Counted from the stretch's first letter, positions 6,780 to 16,984 are shown. The stretch is 64,000 nt of DNA from a candidate division TM6 bacterium GW2011_GWF2_37_49 (GCA_000989955.1 LBTE01000006.1:62001-126000); one strand, 5' to 3'. A program made the numbers and translations. Notes: generated from the letters alone by a model not told the origin.

Positions 6780-9682
6780 TTCGCCATCTCACTTTTTAAA
6801 GATTTCTGAACAAAATCCGTCACAATATTTCTTGCGGATTCTCGCAAATTTGGAAAATAAATGTGCTGGATAACATTATCCCTACAAGCTGCAGTAGCGT
6901 CTGCTTTTGTCGCCATCAAATAACTGTGTACAAAGTACATGTCCCAGTCAATTATAGAATTCTTTATCCAACCGCTAGTTTTGCCTTGTGCCAAGGCCTT
7001 TGCCTCTGCATTTAAAATTTTAGGATTAGTCTTAATATACGCTTTAATCGCTGCATTAAAATCAGTCACCTCTTTTTCCTTACAAGCCTTTCTCAGATTT
7101 GCTAGGTGTACCCCTACGCTAGTAAGCTGTTTAGTAATGGCCCCAACAAATCCTTCTATATCTAATTCGAGAGCACTGATTAATGCATCGCATGCAGCTA
7201 TACAATTCGCATATTCTATTGTCTGCTTATTTACTGCTGCAAAAAAATTCGTCATATGCTCATTGGCTAAACTAAATTTGCTAGTATATTTATCGTTAAT
7301 AAATTGAACTAGCTTAATAACACCATATTTCAACGCTGTAATTTCTTCTGATGGCTCCGATTTTTTCTGGCTGAGAATTTGTATTTTTTTCAAATCATAC
7401 AAAATTGATTCTGTAATATTTTTGGCATCGTAGCATGCTTGAAGCTTCTCATTTAAAAGTTTTATTGATTCATTACTCTGAATTATTAATGGCGCTTCGC
7501 CAACAGTTTTAAGTTTTGCCTTGCAATAGTCATCGAAGTATTGCAGACAAGCGTCAAACTCCTCCATATTATTTAAATTCATTCGACTTCTATTCATGCG
7601 ACCTGCCTGCTCTTTGGCCGCCAAGCCTTTCTTTTCTTTTTCTTGCTCAGATACTACATCGATTGTAAGCAAACGTGTTGGAATGATTTGAGCAACAGCT
7701 CTTACGGAAGCCTGTTTGGAACCAGGCTTTGCAGTAGAAGCCGGTACATATGCAGACGCATCAACTTCAACCTCAACAGGCCTGGCCGAGATCATGCGCT
7801 CTAGCCCAGAATTAAGGTCTGCAATATTATTTCTTAGCTCCAAAAATGCGTAATACGTTTGATATTTTTTCTTGTTTGGTGAAGTCCAAACCATGTCTAT
7901 CAGGGCGTTTTGACTATAACGCAACAAAATAGGAATCCCTATCATCGCAACCAAAGATGATGCTGCTTGCAAGCTTATCATGCTACTAACTTTCGGGGCT
8001 GAAGCTTCTATCGCTTTAGCTGCGTCAGACACTTTGCAAACGTCTGCGCTACTAAACGGAAGAGGTGCATTATTAAATGTAGTTGCAAAATCAGGAACTT
8101 GACTCTGCAAAACGTCCACACCTTGTTTAATAGTAGATGCACCAGCACTCATTGCCGCACTAAACGGCTCTGTACCCCAAAACAAACGACTCCACACACT
8201 TTTGACAGGCACACCAGAAACAACTTTAGCTGCTAAAGCACCTTTTTGCGCCATATCCAAATTTTTAATTTTAGGAACTAGGACAGAAGCCGCTCCAAGT
8301 GCAACTGAAGCACCAGTAAGAACAGCCGTTATCGGCGCCCCAAACAACACGGCTGCAGTTATCATCTCGGCACTAAAAAGAACGTTTTTAACGCAGTTTA
8401 TTGCATACTCACTCCTAAATTTAATACTTAATTTATTGTATGCACCTTCGTGAAGTATGCGAAGATCGTGCAATGCTTGAGTTCTAAGCGTTGTGCGAAG
8501 CTTGCTCTCATCGTTTGCCAAGTCAGCTTCTTGCTTGGAAGCTACCTTTACACCACTTGCCGCTGCCGTGGCGTTTGCTTTTTGAATAAGAACGCCCTGC
8601 AGATCTTGAATTTTTTCAATAACTGATTTTTCATCTTTGACAGATACCGGCTCTTTAGCCAACTTTCTATAAATCCACGTATACTCTGGCCAACGTTTGC
8701 TTTCTTCCAAATCCTTGCCCAATGCTCGTAAATACAGCCTAAGTCGAGCAGTGGTAATTGTACGATAATCTTTAGATTTAAGTATATCATCCACGCTTGG
8801 AGCCGTTGATTCATCCAGCATTGGTATTTGTTGTTTATCCTTCTCACCAATACTGCTTACCGTGCTTAATCTGTATTTGGCAATCGCCACCAAATAATCG
8901 TCAAACCATAGACGATTTTGTGGGTACATATCAGCATTCCAAATCAAGTCCACCCTAAATTTTAAAAGTTTTTTAAACTCATTTTTGTTAAGGCCTTTGT
9001 TTAAAGCTTTTGCCGCCGCCATGGGTTTAAAGTGCTTATAAACCAGGGACCTGATATCGCTTTCGCTTGCTTTTGCATACTCGTCAGTTAATAAATCTTT
9101 CAGAACATTAATTCTTAACTCAAGCACCTCGGCCGGTGTTAAAAATACGAATGGCGCAAATTCGCCAAACGGCTTATCCTCTTCCGGCTTACCCCGTTCA
9201 GGACTTTGATAAACATAGGCAGACAAGCCCAATAATTCAATTTTTATAAATGCCGAATTAATAGATGGAATTCTTGCCTTGATTTTTTCAATATTTTCAT
9301 CAAACGAAAGCTTGTTTAATTCTAATTTCATACTGTCGTGTGCCGCCTTTATCTTAGATTCAATTTTTAACAATCCAAAAAAAGCACGCGCTCTGTTCGC
9401 ATATCCTTGAGCAATAAAGAGCCGTTCTTGAGGCGTTGTTGCAACAAGAACCAAAACTTCTAAAGCCGCCCGCTCAATCCATGTTGTTGCAGATTCAAAC
9501 TCCTCTAATTTTCGCAACGGATAAGACTTTTGTGGCACAGCCGGAGTTATTACTTGTGCCGATTTAACCGGTTTCATGGAAGGATCTTCAGTCAGGGGAT
9601 TTTGTTTCGCACCAAACAAAACCACGCCAAACAACGAATAAATTAATATTGTTAAAATCATAATATTTTTATGAAAATTCAT
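6776..9682 (-). CDS. Large exported or membrane protein of unknown function (968 aa), partner of the AAA+ ATPase
   Basis: Unrecognised. The ATG at 9682 follows AGGAGA, and the N-terminus (MILTILIYSLFGVVLFGA) is a signal peptide or anchor. The bulk is helical and charged. Two hydrophobic stretches, at about 431-470 (AEMITAAVLFGAPITAVL) and 568-590 (AASSLVAMIGIPILL), could be membrane-inserted; they are Ala/Gly-rich like those of some pore or translocator proteins. The stop overlaps the start of the exported AAA+ gene (ATGA), so the two products probably act together. No conserved catalytic motif is visible. Confidence 0.8.
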   Translation of the reverse strand: MNFHKNIMILTILIYSLFGVVLFGAKQNPLTEDPSMKPVKSAQVITPAVPQKSYPLRKLEEFESATTWIERAALEVLVLVATTPQERLFIAQGYANRARAFFGLLKIESKIKAAHDSMKLELNKLSFDENIEKIKARIPSINSAFIKIELLGLSAYVYQSPERGKPEEDKPFGEFAPFVFLTPAEVLELRINVLKDLLTDEYAKASESDIRSLVYKHFKPMAAAKALNKGLNKNEFKKLLKFRVDLIWNADMYPQNRLWFDDYLVAIAKYRLSTVSSIGEKDKQQIPMLDESTAPSVDDILKSKDYRTITTARLRLYLRALGKDLEESKRWPEYTWIYRKLAKEPVSVKDEKSVIEKIQDLQGVLIQKANATAAASGVKVASKQEADLANDESKLRTTLRTQALHDLRILHEGAYNKLSIKFRSEYAINCVKNVLFSAEMITAAVLFGAPITAVLTGASVALGAASVLVPKIKNLDMAQKGALAAKVVSGVPVKSVWSRLFWGTEPFSAAMSAGASTIKQGVDVLQSQVPDFATTFNNAPLPFSSADVCKVSDAAKAIEASAPKVSSMISLQAASSLVAMIGIPILLRYSQNALIDMVWTSPNKKKYQTYYAFLELRNNIADLNSGLERMISARPVEVEVDASAYVPASTAKPGSKQASVRAVAQIIPTRLLTIDVVSEQEKEKKGLAAKEQAGRMNRSRMNLNNMEEFDACLQYFDDYCKAKLKTVGEAPLIIQSNESIKLLNEKLQACYDAKNITESILYDLKKIQILSQKKSEPSEEITALKYGVIKLVQFINDKYTSKFSLANEHMTNFFAAVNKQTIEYANCIAACDALISALELDIEGFVGAITKQLTSVGVHLANLRKACKEKEVTDFNAAIKAYIKTNPKILNAEAKALAQGKTSGWIKNSIIDWDMYFVHSYLMATKADATAACRDNVIQHIYFPNLRESARNIVTDFVQKSLKSEMAK

Positions 9683-10044
9683 GCCTCGTCTCCTAATCTA
9701 AGATAGAATAAGTCAATAAACGTAAAACTTATAATAAGTTTTACAAATTCTTCAGGCATATTTCAAACATTTACAAAATCCGTGTTCAGAGACGCCAAGC
9801 ATATTGTTTGGCTTTGAGACTATCAATCACGCAACAAAGCGTCTCTTCAATTTCACGTTAATGCCTGTTTTGTTGCACTCAATCTGGTTAAAATTCATGA
9901 CAAACTTGATCGTACCAAGCACGAAAAAAATATTCCATTTTCAATGGCGAGTTATACCATTCCAAGTTGTTAAAGTACCTAAAATAAAGCTTTTTGCGTT
10001 TGGTTGTAAATCTACGATTGGAAGCTAGCTGTAAATGGCAGGGG
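9683..10044. other. Intergenic region with nothing recognised
   Basis: Stops interrupt most frames. Short overlapping frames on both strands read as chance frames or as part of the adjoining repeat copy B. The promoter of the 968-aa gene is presumably in the first 100 bases, but I cannot place it. Confidence 0.4.
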
Positions 10045-10200
10045 CATTTAATTCGGCAAGTCCAATCCAATCGCATGTTGCTGGCGGGGTCTAAAAAATT
10101 ATCATTTTCTTTGCAGCTCTTATGAATAGCCGCATGCAAGAATCCATAGTCGATGTATCAGTCTGCCTATGCATGTTTTGGAATGGAGCAATGTTTGGTA
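10045..10200 (+). repeat. Dispersed intergenic repeat, copy B
   Basis: Contains ATTCGGCAAGT, GCTGGCGGGGTCTAAAAA, TTATCATTTTC and, after a spacer, CATAGTCGATGTAT, in the same order and spacing as the other copies. On the minus strand the core is open for 83 codons and reads NFLDPAS, matching the same reading in copies A and G. Confidence 0.85.
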
Positions 10201-10409
10201 GATTTTAAAATTAGAATGGTATTATACGCAGATGTCCAATTATACATCGTTCCTGGTGGTGAGTTTACGATTACAGAAATTTCATCAGCATGTTTTTTTT
10301 GAATAACAAAGAGTTAAACGGCTTCTATCCGCTTGTATTCAAATTTATCTTGCGCATCAGTTAAATATGCCTAGTTGTCACTCCGCACAGTCTTGCTAAT
10401 CACCGCCTC

Positions 10410-11804
10410 CTACTCTTTTTGCTCAACGGGTCCACTTGAACCTTTTTTATAAACGTAAACCGAAGTTCGTTTCGTATTTATATTTTCTAAAATTTTCCAT
10501 GAAAACTCTACTTCATCAGAACGCACAAATGCCGATTGGTCGCCTTTTATTACATCACTAAGCAAAATTTCGTAAGCTTCAGGAGTATTTGGACCAAACA
10601 TTCCCGTGTGACAAAAATCCATTGAAACAGGCGTAACATGATTTGAAACACCTGGGGTTTTTACGTTTAAACCAAGGTAAAAACCCTGATCAGGATTAAT
10701 TTTTATAATGAGCGAATTTGGCTTACTTGGGCAATAATCCAACAAACAAGTTACACGCTTGAATGTTATTTCGACAAACGCTTCTCGCTTACTTAAATAT
10801 TTTCCAGTTTTCAAATAAAAAGTAACGCCGTCCCATCGCTTGTTATTGACTTTGACCTTAAGCATAGCAAAAGTTTCGGTCTTAGAATTTGGCTTGACGT
10901 CTTTTTCTTGAAGATATCCATCGTACTGACCCAGCACAACCTTTTCAATTTCGACCTGGTTTAAAACATTTGCTTTGGCATCACGTATAAAGTCTGCTGA
11001 TAATTTTTTAGGGGTTTCCATTGCAACCAAGGCCAAAATTTGCAACATATGGCTTTGGACCATGTCTTTGACCGCGCCATACGTGTCATAAAAAGCCCCT
11101 CGTGCCCCAACCCCAAAATCTTCAAAAATATTTATCGAAATTGAATCAATATTTTTATTGTTCCACAGCGGTTCAAAAACTTGATTAGTAAATCTAACCA
11201 ACGCAATATTGCCAACAAGCTCCTTGCCAAGATAGTGATCTATTCGATAAATTTGACGCTCCTCAAAAATTTGCGTGATATATTTATTAATATTTTTCGC
11301 AGAGGCTAGATCAAACCCAAACGGCTTTTCATACACAAGCCTTGACCAAGGCGATTTGCAGCAGGCATCGGCTTTATTTTTATCAGACACAATTTTGTTG
11401 TTTGCAAAATTTCTTGAAATAACATCAAAATGTTCTGGCATCGTTGCAAAATAAAAAATTCGATTTCCGGCCAGGTGATCTTCAGCTTCAACTTTTTTTA
11501 GCAGTGTTTCTAACTCCGCATATTCACGACTATCATTAAAATCCATTTTAAAATAACGTGTTTTATCCTGAATTTTTTGCCACAACCCGTCATTAACCTT
11601 TGTTATAAAGGGTTGTGCTTGTTCAAAAATTTGGGATACATTTGTTTGCAAATTCGAAACCAAAACAACTGAAAATTTACAAAGTTTATTTTCTTCTGAA
11701 AGTTTATAAATTGCTGGAATGAGCTTACGCTTGGCCAAATCGCCAGTTCCGCCAAGAATCACAAACAAGCATTCATTTAAACAAGAATTTTTAAAATCAT
11801 TCAT
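10410..11804 (-). CDS. zwf: Glucose-6-phosphate 1-dehydrogenase
   Basis: First enzyme of the oxidative pentose phosphate pathway (glucose 6-phosphate to 6-phosphogluconolactone with NADP). The nucleotide-binding loop GGTGDLAKRK lies at 18-27, the conserved EKPFG at 159-163 and the catalytic substrate-binding signature RIDHYLGKE at 187-195. At 464 aa it is slightly shorter than typical enzymes (about 490). The ATG follows AAGGGG and overlaps the end of the HAD gene by 8 bases; the gene is last in a minus-strand run with recD2 and the hydrolase. No 6-phosphogluconate enzymes are present in this window. Confidence 0.96.
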   Translation of the reverse strand: MNDFKNSCLNECLFVILGGTGDLAKRKLIPAIYKLSEENKLCKFSVVLVSNLQTNVSQIFEQAQPFITKVNDGLWQKIQDKTRYFKMDFNDSREYAELETLLKKVEAEDHLAGNRIFYFATMPEHFDVISRNFANNKIVSDKNKADACCKSPWSRLVYEKPFGFDLASAKNINKYITQIFEERQIYRIDHYLGKELVGNIALVRFTNQVFEPLWNNKNIDSISINIFEDFGVGARGAFYDTYGAVKDMVQSHMLQILALVAMETPKKLSADFIRDAKANVLNQVEIEKVVLGQYDGYLQEKDVKPNSKTETFAMLKVKVNNKRWDGVTFYLKTGKYLSKREAFVEITFKRVTCLLDYCPSKPNSLIIKINPDQGFYLGLNVKTPGVSNHVTPVSMDFCHTGMFGPNTPEAYEILLSDVIKGDQSAFVRSDEVEFSWKILENINTKRTSVYVYKKGSSGPVEQKE

Positions 11805-12489
11805 AGAAAAACCCCTTACTTACCCCATTAAAAAGAATCTTTAATTTATTCAATTCTTGACGCACAAATTGATGATCGGTGCAAATGATTCCATCAATGC
11901 CAAACGACTGTCCCGCTTTAATATTTTCTTCTCTGTCATCTATAAAAATACATTCTTCTGCCTTCAAAGAATATTCTTGAAGAAGTATCTGATAAATCTC
12001 GGGCTCTGGTTTTATGTGCTTAGTTTTGTATGACCAGATGGCACCATCAACGCGAGAAACAAAATCATTTTCTGCGGCAATTTTTTTCAAAGCAGGCTCA
12101 GACATGTTTGAGAGAATGTAGGTGTTGTATCCAAGACTTTTAATCTCATTAAAAATTGCAATCCCATCAGGAATAGGCGTTAAATGATCAATCATGCTCG
12201 ATGCCAACTTATTTGCCGTAGATTCGCCTAAATCTTTAGTTAAAAAATCTATCACCTGAGGAAGAGTTGCAGTACCCCTGTCCAAATCGGCCCAAATACC
12301 TGAAGAAATGAATGCTCCAAAATATTTATCCACAGACGTCGAAACATCTGATCCAAAAGTGTTTTTTAATATTTCGCTTGGATTCCATGAAACAAGCACA
12401 GCGCCAACATCAAAAATTATATTTTTGTACTTATTATTTAAAATCGGCGCAACAACGGGATTTTTAGCCGATATATCAATATCTTTCAT
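11797..12489 (-). CDS. HAD-superfamily hydrolase (subfamily IA, YihX-like)
   Basis: Putative small-molecule phosphatase. Motif I reads FDVGAVLV, with the second Asp of the usual DxD replaced by Gly; this occurs in the YihX-like group (FDxGNVLV). Motif II is YILSNMS, the conserved Lys/Pro is in KPEPEIY, and motif IV is FIDDREENI. A TTG at 12531 would extend the frame upstream, but the ATG at 12489 (MKDIDIS) has AGGA at good spacing and is preferred, giving 230 aa. It lies between recD2 and zwf in a tight run and could serve sugar-phosphate metabolism; the substrate is unknown. Confidence 0.87.
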   Translation of the reverse strand: MKDIDISAKNPVVAPILNNKYKNIIFDVGAVLVSWNPSEILKNTFGSDVSTSVDKYFGAFISSGIWADLDRGTATLPQVIDFLTKDLGESTANKLASSMIDHLTPIPDGIAIFNEIKSLGYNTYILSNMSEPALKKIAAENDFVSRVDGAIWSYKTKHIKPEPEIYQILLQEYSLKAEECIFIDDREENIKAGQSFGIDGIICTDHQFVRQELNKLKILFNGVSKGFFYE

Positions 12490-12517
12490 TTCAATCCTAA
12501 AATTAATTTTTGAAAAA

Positions 12518-14704
12518 TTATCGCGCCTCAAGATCGGTTGTAAGAAATTCTTTTAAAAAAGTTGTACGTACAACAACTTTTGCATTTCTGATACCCATGG
12601 CAATTGCTTTTGTTTGACCAAGCAGAAAGCACATTTTCTTGGCACGCGTAATTGCAGTATATATCAAATTGCGCTGTAGAAGAATAAAATGTTGCATAAA
12701 TATTGGAATTATAACGGCAGAAAACTCAGAACCCTGGCTCTTGTGGATAGAAATGGCGTATGCAAGAACAAGCTCATTAAGCTCAGTAAAATCATACTCT
12801 AAAACGCGATCGCCAAAACTTACAAAAACCTTTTGATCCGCTTTAATTATGTCACTGATCTTTCCGATATCGCCATTAAAAACGAATTTATCGTAGTTAT
12901 TTCTGATCTGCATAACGCGATCATTAACTTTGTAGACTTGGCCAAAAACCATGACTTGCTTATTTTCATCATTAAAAGGATTCAAAATTAGCTGCAACTC
13001 CTGATTTATGCGCTGCGTGCCAACTACGCCTTTGTTCATCGGCACCAAAACAATCGCATCGTCAGAACTTATACCCATGGCAGGCAATCGCTTAGTAAAA
13101 ATGCTTTTTAATTCTGCAAGTGCTAACTCAGGCTCATCAATTTTCATAAAAACAAAATCACGTTTAGCGCAAGATTTGTCTGAAGATGGAAACTCTCCAC
13201 GATTAACTTTATGAGCATTAACAATAATCATACTGTCCTGAGCTTGGCGAAAAATCTGAGTTAGGCGAACAACTTCCACCTTTTCAGAATTAATTAGGTC
13301 ATTTAACACATTTCCAGCACCAACCGAAGGCAACTGATCTACGTCGCCGATCAACACAAGCGATGCGTGGGTAGGAAGCGCCTTTAAAATTGCATGCATT
13401 AAAAAAACATCTATCATTGAAGCTTCATCGATAATCAAAAAGTCAAGCTGGAGAGCATTTTGTTCATTGCGCGCAAAGCCCATATTTCCGGGAGTAAACT
13501 CAAGTAAGCGATGCAACGTTTCAGAGCTCTTTTTAGTACTTTCAAATAATCGCTTGGCAGCCCGACCTGTAGGAGCTGCTAATCTAAATTTTGCTCTATT
13601 ATCTTCAAGAATATCTATTAATTTTTTGACCAGCGTAGTTTTACCGGTACCAGGACCACCTGTAATAATCGTAATTTTATTTTGAAGACACGCCAAAATG
13701 CCTTTCTGCTGATCGTCATTGAGATCTACACCGTTTTGATCTGGCATGCGAATATCACCATAAATTTTATTAATATCAAGATCATGGGAATTTTTATGAT
13801 CTATAAGCTGCAAAACACGCTTTGCTATGCCTTTTTCCGAATAATAAAATTGTGGAGATGTTATAAAATGCTTGTCTTGGTGCGAAATTAATTTAATTTT
13901 TTCTTGGGCATATAAATTATACAAAGCCTCTTTTAAACGCTCTTGCGTAGCATCAATATCTAACTCCAAAAGATCAATAACTCGCTGCCTTGCCTCCTGC
14001 AATTCAGCATATAAATGCCCATTACTAGCCACATCTGAAATAATAAATAAAAAAGCTGCTTTGATGCGTTCGATTGAATCTGCGCTAAGTCCCAACTTTA
14101 ATGCTATTTTGTCGGCGGACTTAAAACCTATACCCCAAATATCATCAATTAATCTGTATGGATTGGCCTGAATTAAATCGATTGCAGCATTCCCATAACA
14201 TTTATAAATTTTGACGGCAAATGAAGTCGATACATCTTTTGCGCGCAAAAAAACCATTACACGCGATATTTCTTTTTGATCCTGCCATGCATGCACAATT
14301 TGAGCTACACGCTTGGGGCCAACACCTTCAACCTCGTAAAGTCTGTTTGGATTACCATCTATGATTTCTAAAGTTTGGTCCCCAAACTGCTTAACCAGTC
14401 GCTGAGCAAATTTTGGGCCAATACCTTTTACAAGCCCTGATGAAAGGTATTTCTCTATACCTGAAGCGGTATTTGGTGTGGAAGAACTACACTCTTTGAC
14501 ATCAAACTGTCGTCCAAATTTAGGATGAAATTGCCAAGCGCCTGTAAGAGTAACCTTATTGCCATGTTGCAGGTCAGGAATACAGCCCTTGGCTATAATT
14601 TCTGTTGAGCTGTTTACCTTTACACAGAAAACAGTGTACCCGTTGTCTGCATTTTTATAAACTACCTTCTCTACAATTCCTATAATTTCAGAGGATTCCT
14701 CCAC
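12518..14704 (-). CDS. recD2: RecD2-type ATP-dependent DNA helicase
   Basis: 728-aa superfamily 1B 5'-3' helicase of the RecD2 type, which works without RecBC. It has an N-terminal OB-like domain, helix-hairpin-helix segments (GIGPKFA near 95, VEGVGPKR near 125), Walker A GGPGTGKTT at 349-357, Walker B with DEAS at 426-429, QIFRQAQDS, and the C-terminal HKSQGSEF motif. The start is GTG with AAAGGTG upstream. Its end is followed within 30 bases by the HAD gene. Expected role: recombination and repair of DNA ends. Confidence 0.95.
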   Translation of the reverse strand: MEESSEIIGIVEKVVYKNADNGYTVFCVKVNSSTEIIAKGCIPDLQHGNKVTLTGAWQFHPKFGRQFDVKECSSSTPNTASGIEKYLSSGLVKGIGPKFAQRLVKQFGDQTLEIIDGNPNRLYEVEGVGPKRVAQIVHAWQDQKEISRVMVFLRAKDVSTSFAVKIYKCYGNAAIDLIQANPYRLIDDIWGIGFKSADKIALKLGLSADSIERIKAAFLFIISDVASNGHLYAELQEARQRVIDLLELDIDATQERLKEALYNLYAQEKIKLISHQDKHFITSPQFYYSEKGIAKRVLQLIDHKNSHDLDINKIYGDIRMPDQNGVDLNDDQQKGILACLQNKITIITGGPGTGKTTLVKKLIDILEDNRAKFRLAAPTGRAAKRLFESTKKSSETLHRLLEFTPGNMGFARNEQNALQLDFLIIDEASMIDVFLMHAILKALPTHASLVLIGDVDQLPSVGAGNVLNDLINSEKVEVVRLTQIFRQAQDSMIIVNAHKVNRGEFPSSDKSCAKRDFVFMKIDEPELALAELKSIFTKRLPAMGISSDDAIVLVPMNKGVVGTQRINQELQLILNPFNDENKQVMVFGQVYKVNDRVMQIRNNYDKFVFNGDIGKISDIIKADQKVFVSFGDRVLEYDFTELNELVLAYAISIHKSQGSEFSAVIIPIFMQHFILLQRNLIYTAITRAKKMCFLLGQTKAIAMGIRNAKVVVRTTFLKEFLTTDLEAR

Positions 14705-14724
14705 AAAACACCTTTGTATATTTT

Positions 14725-15477
14725 TTATTTTTTATTGTTGTTTTGTTTCTTTTGAGCATCTTGCAATTTTTTTAACATCTTTTCATAAGATTCCATTGCC
14801 TCTTTGCTCAACCCAAAGTTGATATCAGAAAAGAAGATAAAGAACTCACTAATTGCGCTTTCCAAATCTTCAATAGTTAAAATATTGTCAACTAGATACT
14901 TAGAAGTAGTATCTACCGCATCCAAAGAAGGAAGTAAATAGCCCTGTCTTGCATGATCCCCTAAACTTTTTGCAAAAAGCACAAGAACAATGCTTCGACT
15001 TTTATCCAAGGCTTCATCCAAAAATTTATCAATTGGGTCAAGAATGCCTTTTATTCTGCTTTGTATAAAATTAATCTCTTCAGCTTTCGTTGCAAAATAA
15101 ACCGATTCTCCTGTTTTTTTGTCTGTCGCAAGAGGCTTCATCTTCTCAATTTCTTCGAGTAGTTTCTTTACGGCTATTGCAGCTTTAAACATCCTAACAA
15201 CAGCGATCGGATTTTCTACAAACACTGCATTCATGAGATCCATGTGCTTGCCAGATATTTTTTTTGGAACATAGCCTTTCGATGAAAAACGAACTTTTCC
15301 ACTTTTAAGATAAGTAACTTCACTCTTTGTTTGAGTGTTCGAATCTTTTGACTGGCCTGCAACTTCTTCGTGCTTACTGATATCATTTACTTCATGCGTA
15401 GAAGACATCGTTTCCGTTGTCGCGACTATTCCACCAAAAAATGTGGTACAAATAAAAACAGCTAACGTCTTTTTCAT
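14725..15477 (-). CDS. Exported protein of unknown function (250 aa)
   Basis: Signal peptide at the N-terminus (MKKTLAVFICTTFFGGIVA), preceded by AAGGAG. A Ser/Thr/Asp-rich linker (about 23-55) leads to a helical domain with short predicted coiled coils and a Lys/Gln/Asn-rich tail (QDAQKKQNNNKK). No family recognised. It lies 22 bases after the outer-membrane barrel gene and 20 bases before recD2, so it is probably co-transcribed with both; a functional link to the barrel protein is more likely than one to recD2. Confidence 0.75.
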   Translation of the reverse strand: MKKTLAVFICTTFFGGIVATTETMSSTHEVNDISKHEEVAGQSKDSNTQTKSEVTYLKSGKVRFSSKGYVPKKISGKHMDLMNAVFVENPIAVVRMFKAAIAVKKLLEEIEKMKPLATDKKTGESVYFATKAEEINFIQSRIKGILDPIDKFLDEALDKSRSIVLVLFAKSLGDHARQGYLLPSLDAVDTTSKYLVDNILTIEDLESAISEFFIFFSDINFGLSKEAMESYEKMLKKLQDAQKKQNNNKK

Positions 15478-15499
15478 GAAAAACTCCTTGTTTAAAAAA

Positions 15500-16984
15500 C
15501 TAAAATGTTCCTGCTATCTTAAAATAAACAGTCCAATCCTCTCCAATACCACTACTGTGAACGGTCACATCACCTCCAAGACCAAAACCTAGATCAACTC
15601 GTTTGAGATTTTTAATATATGAGGCTTCTGCAAAAATTTTATGCTGCTCAGTGCTATCAGATTCCGCATCACTAACTCGCAGGCTTTGCAACGAGGTAGT
15701 CGTATTATAAAGCTTTCTTATACTTTCTTTTTGTTGAGCATAATAATCATACCCTAACGCCAAATTGACATGGTTTACCAAAGTACTTGCCGCAAAAACA
15801 AAATTAAACACTCCACCAGGATAAACCTCTGATTTAAACGAAGCTGGAAAAACATACTGCCTAACAAAATCTTGCATAAGACCATTTCGCAATAATTCTG
15901 GATCTGGAACTAACTCATTGGGTTCCATTGTCTTTTTGAACATAAATAATCGGTATTCAACATCAGGGAAGAGCTTATCATACGAAGCTCGCATCCAGAG
16001 ATGCGCTAAATCATGAAAAACGTCAAATTTTGATTCAATGTAAGCACCTATCCCAAAATGGCCATTGCCAAGCCTTGGATCAATCAAGTAATCACGAACA
16101 TTTCTTACAATAGACGCCATGCTGTCCTGCAAGTCGGTGTTTTTTTGATCACCTTTTTGGCCATCATTAATTTGAGCGAATAGATCATCTGGATTGGATT
16201 TTAGCTTTGGATTATTGGATAATTTACTTGTTGGTATTATAAATTCAAGTCCTACGTCCGTTTGAAAGTCTGTCATATTTAACGTATTGCAGCCAAACCT
16301 AAAACGAGTATCGCCAAACCCATACCTTATCCTGTAAAATTCGCTTTCATCCAAAGACTCATTTTCATACTTTGAAAAAATAGACCTCAACTCTCGCTGA
16401 TCGCTTGGCGATAGCCAAAAATGCCTAATACCAATTAAAACTGGAATGTGAATTTGTATATTAAAAAAATCTTTTACGAAGCCACCCTGTAAAAATGCCC
16501 CAACTTTGTATTCGCTAATTGTTATATTTTGTAGTATTGGAACAACGCTTGAAGCTTCATCCTCAGGCATAGCCTCCATAAAAAGCAAAAACACACTCTT
16601 AATAAATGGTTCCTGCTTTTTTATACTCAGAATACTTCCAGAAGAAACATTCATTTTATTTGTAACATTAACAAATATATCTGTAACAATGCCACCATAC
16701 TGAATTGAGGACATTTTGTATGGCATGTGATACAAAATATCTCTTCCCGCAGGAGCCTTTGTATGAGGGGCCGAAATATCCCGAAAGACTACTGCTGCCG
16801 AAACTAGCTCAGTATTACTCATTCTTGTCTGACTATTGATATCGTCATCAGCATCAACTTGATTGATAACGTCCAACGGGATTTCGTCAAGACCTATAAA
16901 ATTGTCTAATCCGTCAGCAAGAATTAACCCACAAGTCAATACACCAATCAAGCAATTTTTAAACAATCCAGACCAAAACTTCAT
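15500..16984 (-). CDS. Predicted outer-membrane beta-barrel protein (494 aa)
   Basis: The signal peptide starts at the ATG at 16984 (MKFWSGLFKNCLIGVLTCG); a GTG at 17026 would add 14 residues that spoil it. The mature protein alternates polar and hydrophobic residues in many short strands (for example YRLFMFKK, FNFVFAASTL, VDLGFGLGGDV) and ends in an aromatic residue (VYFKIAGTF), the usual C-terminal signature of barrel proteins inserted by BAM. The family is not recognised. It is the first gene of the minus-strand run down to zwf and is divergent from the atp operon. Confidence 0.8.
   Translation of the reverse strand: MKFWSGLFKNCLIGVLTCGLILADGLDNFIGLDEIPLDVINQVDADDDINSQTRMSNTELVSAAVVFRDISAPHTKAPAGRDILYHMPYKMSSIQYGGIVTDIFVNVTNKMNVSSGSILSIKKQEPFIKSVFLLFMEAMPEDEASSVVPILQNITISEYKVGAFLQGGFVKDFFNIQIHIPVLIGIRHFWLSPSDQRELRSIFSKYENESLDESEFYRIRYGFGDTRFRFGCNTLNMTDFQTDVGLEFIIPTSKLSNNPKLKSNPDDLFAQINDGQKGDQKNTDLQDSMASIVRNVRDYLIDPRLGNGHFGIGAYIESKFDVFHDLAHLWMRASYDKLFPDVEYRLFMFKKTMEPNELVPDPELLRNGLMQDFVRQYVFPASFKSEVYPGGVFNFVFAASTLVNHVNLALGYDYYAQQKESIRKLYNTTTSLQSLRVSDAESDSTEQHKIFAEASYIKNLKRVDLGFGLGGDVTVHSSGIGEDWTVYFKIAGTF

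Noticed and set aside
6939-7307. 122-codon plus-strand frame opposite the 968-aa protein gene, and similar long antisense frames elsewhere
   Set aside because: They mirror strongly coding frames on the other strand and have no ribosome-binding sites or family features.
9888-10139. 83-codon open frame on the minus strand between zwf and the 968-aa protein gene
   Set aside because: It overlaps repeat copy B and its reading matches the minus-strand reading of other copies, which contain stops. It belongs to the repeat rather than to a separate gene.
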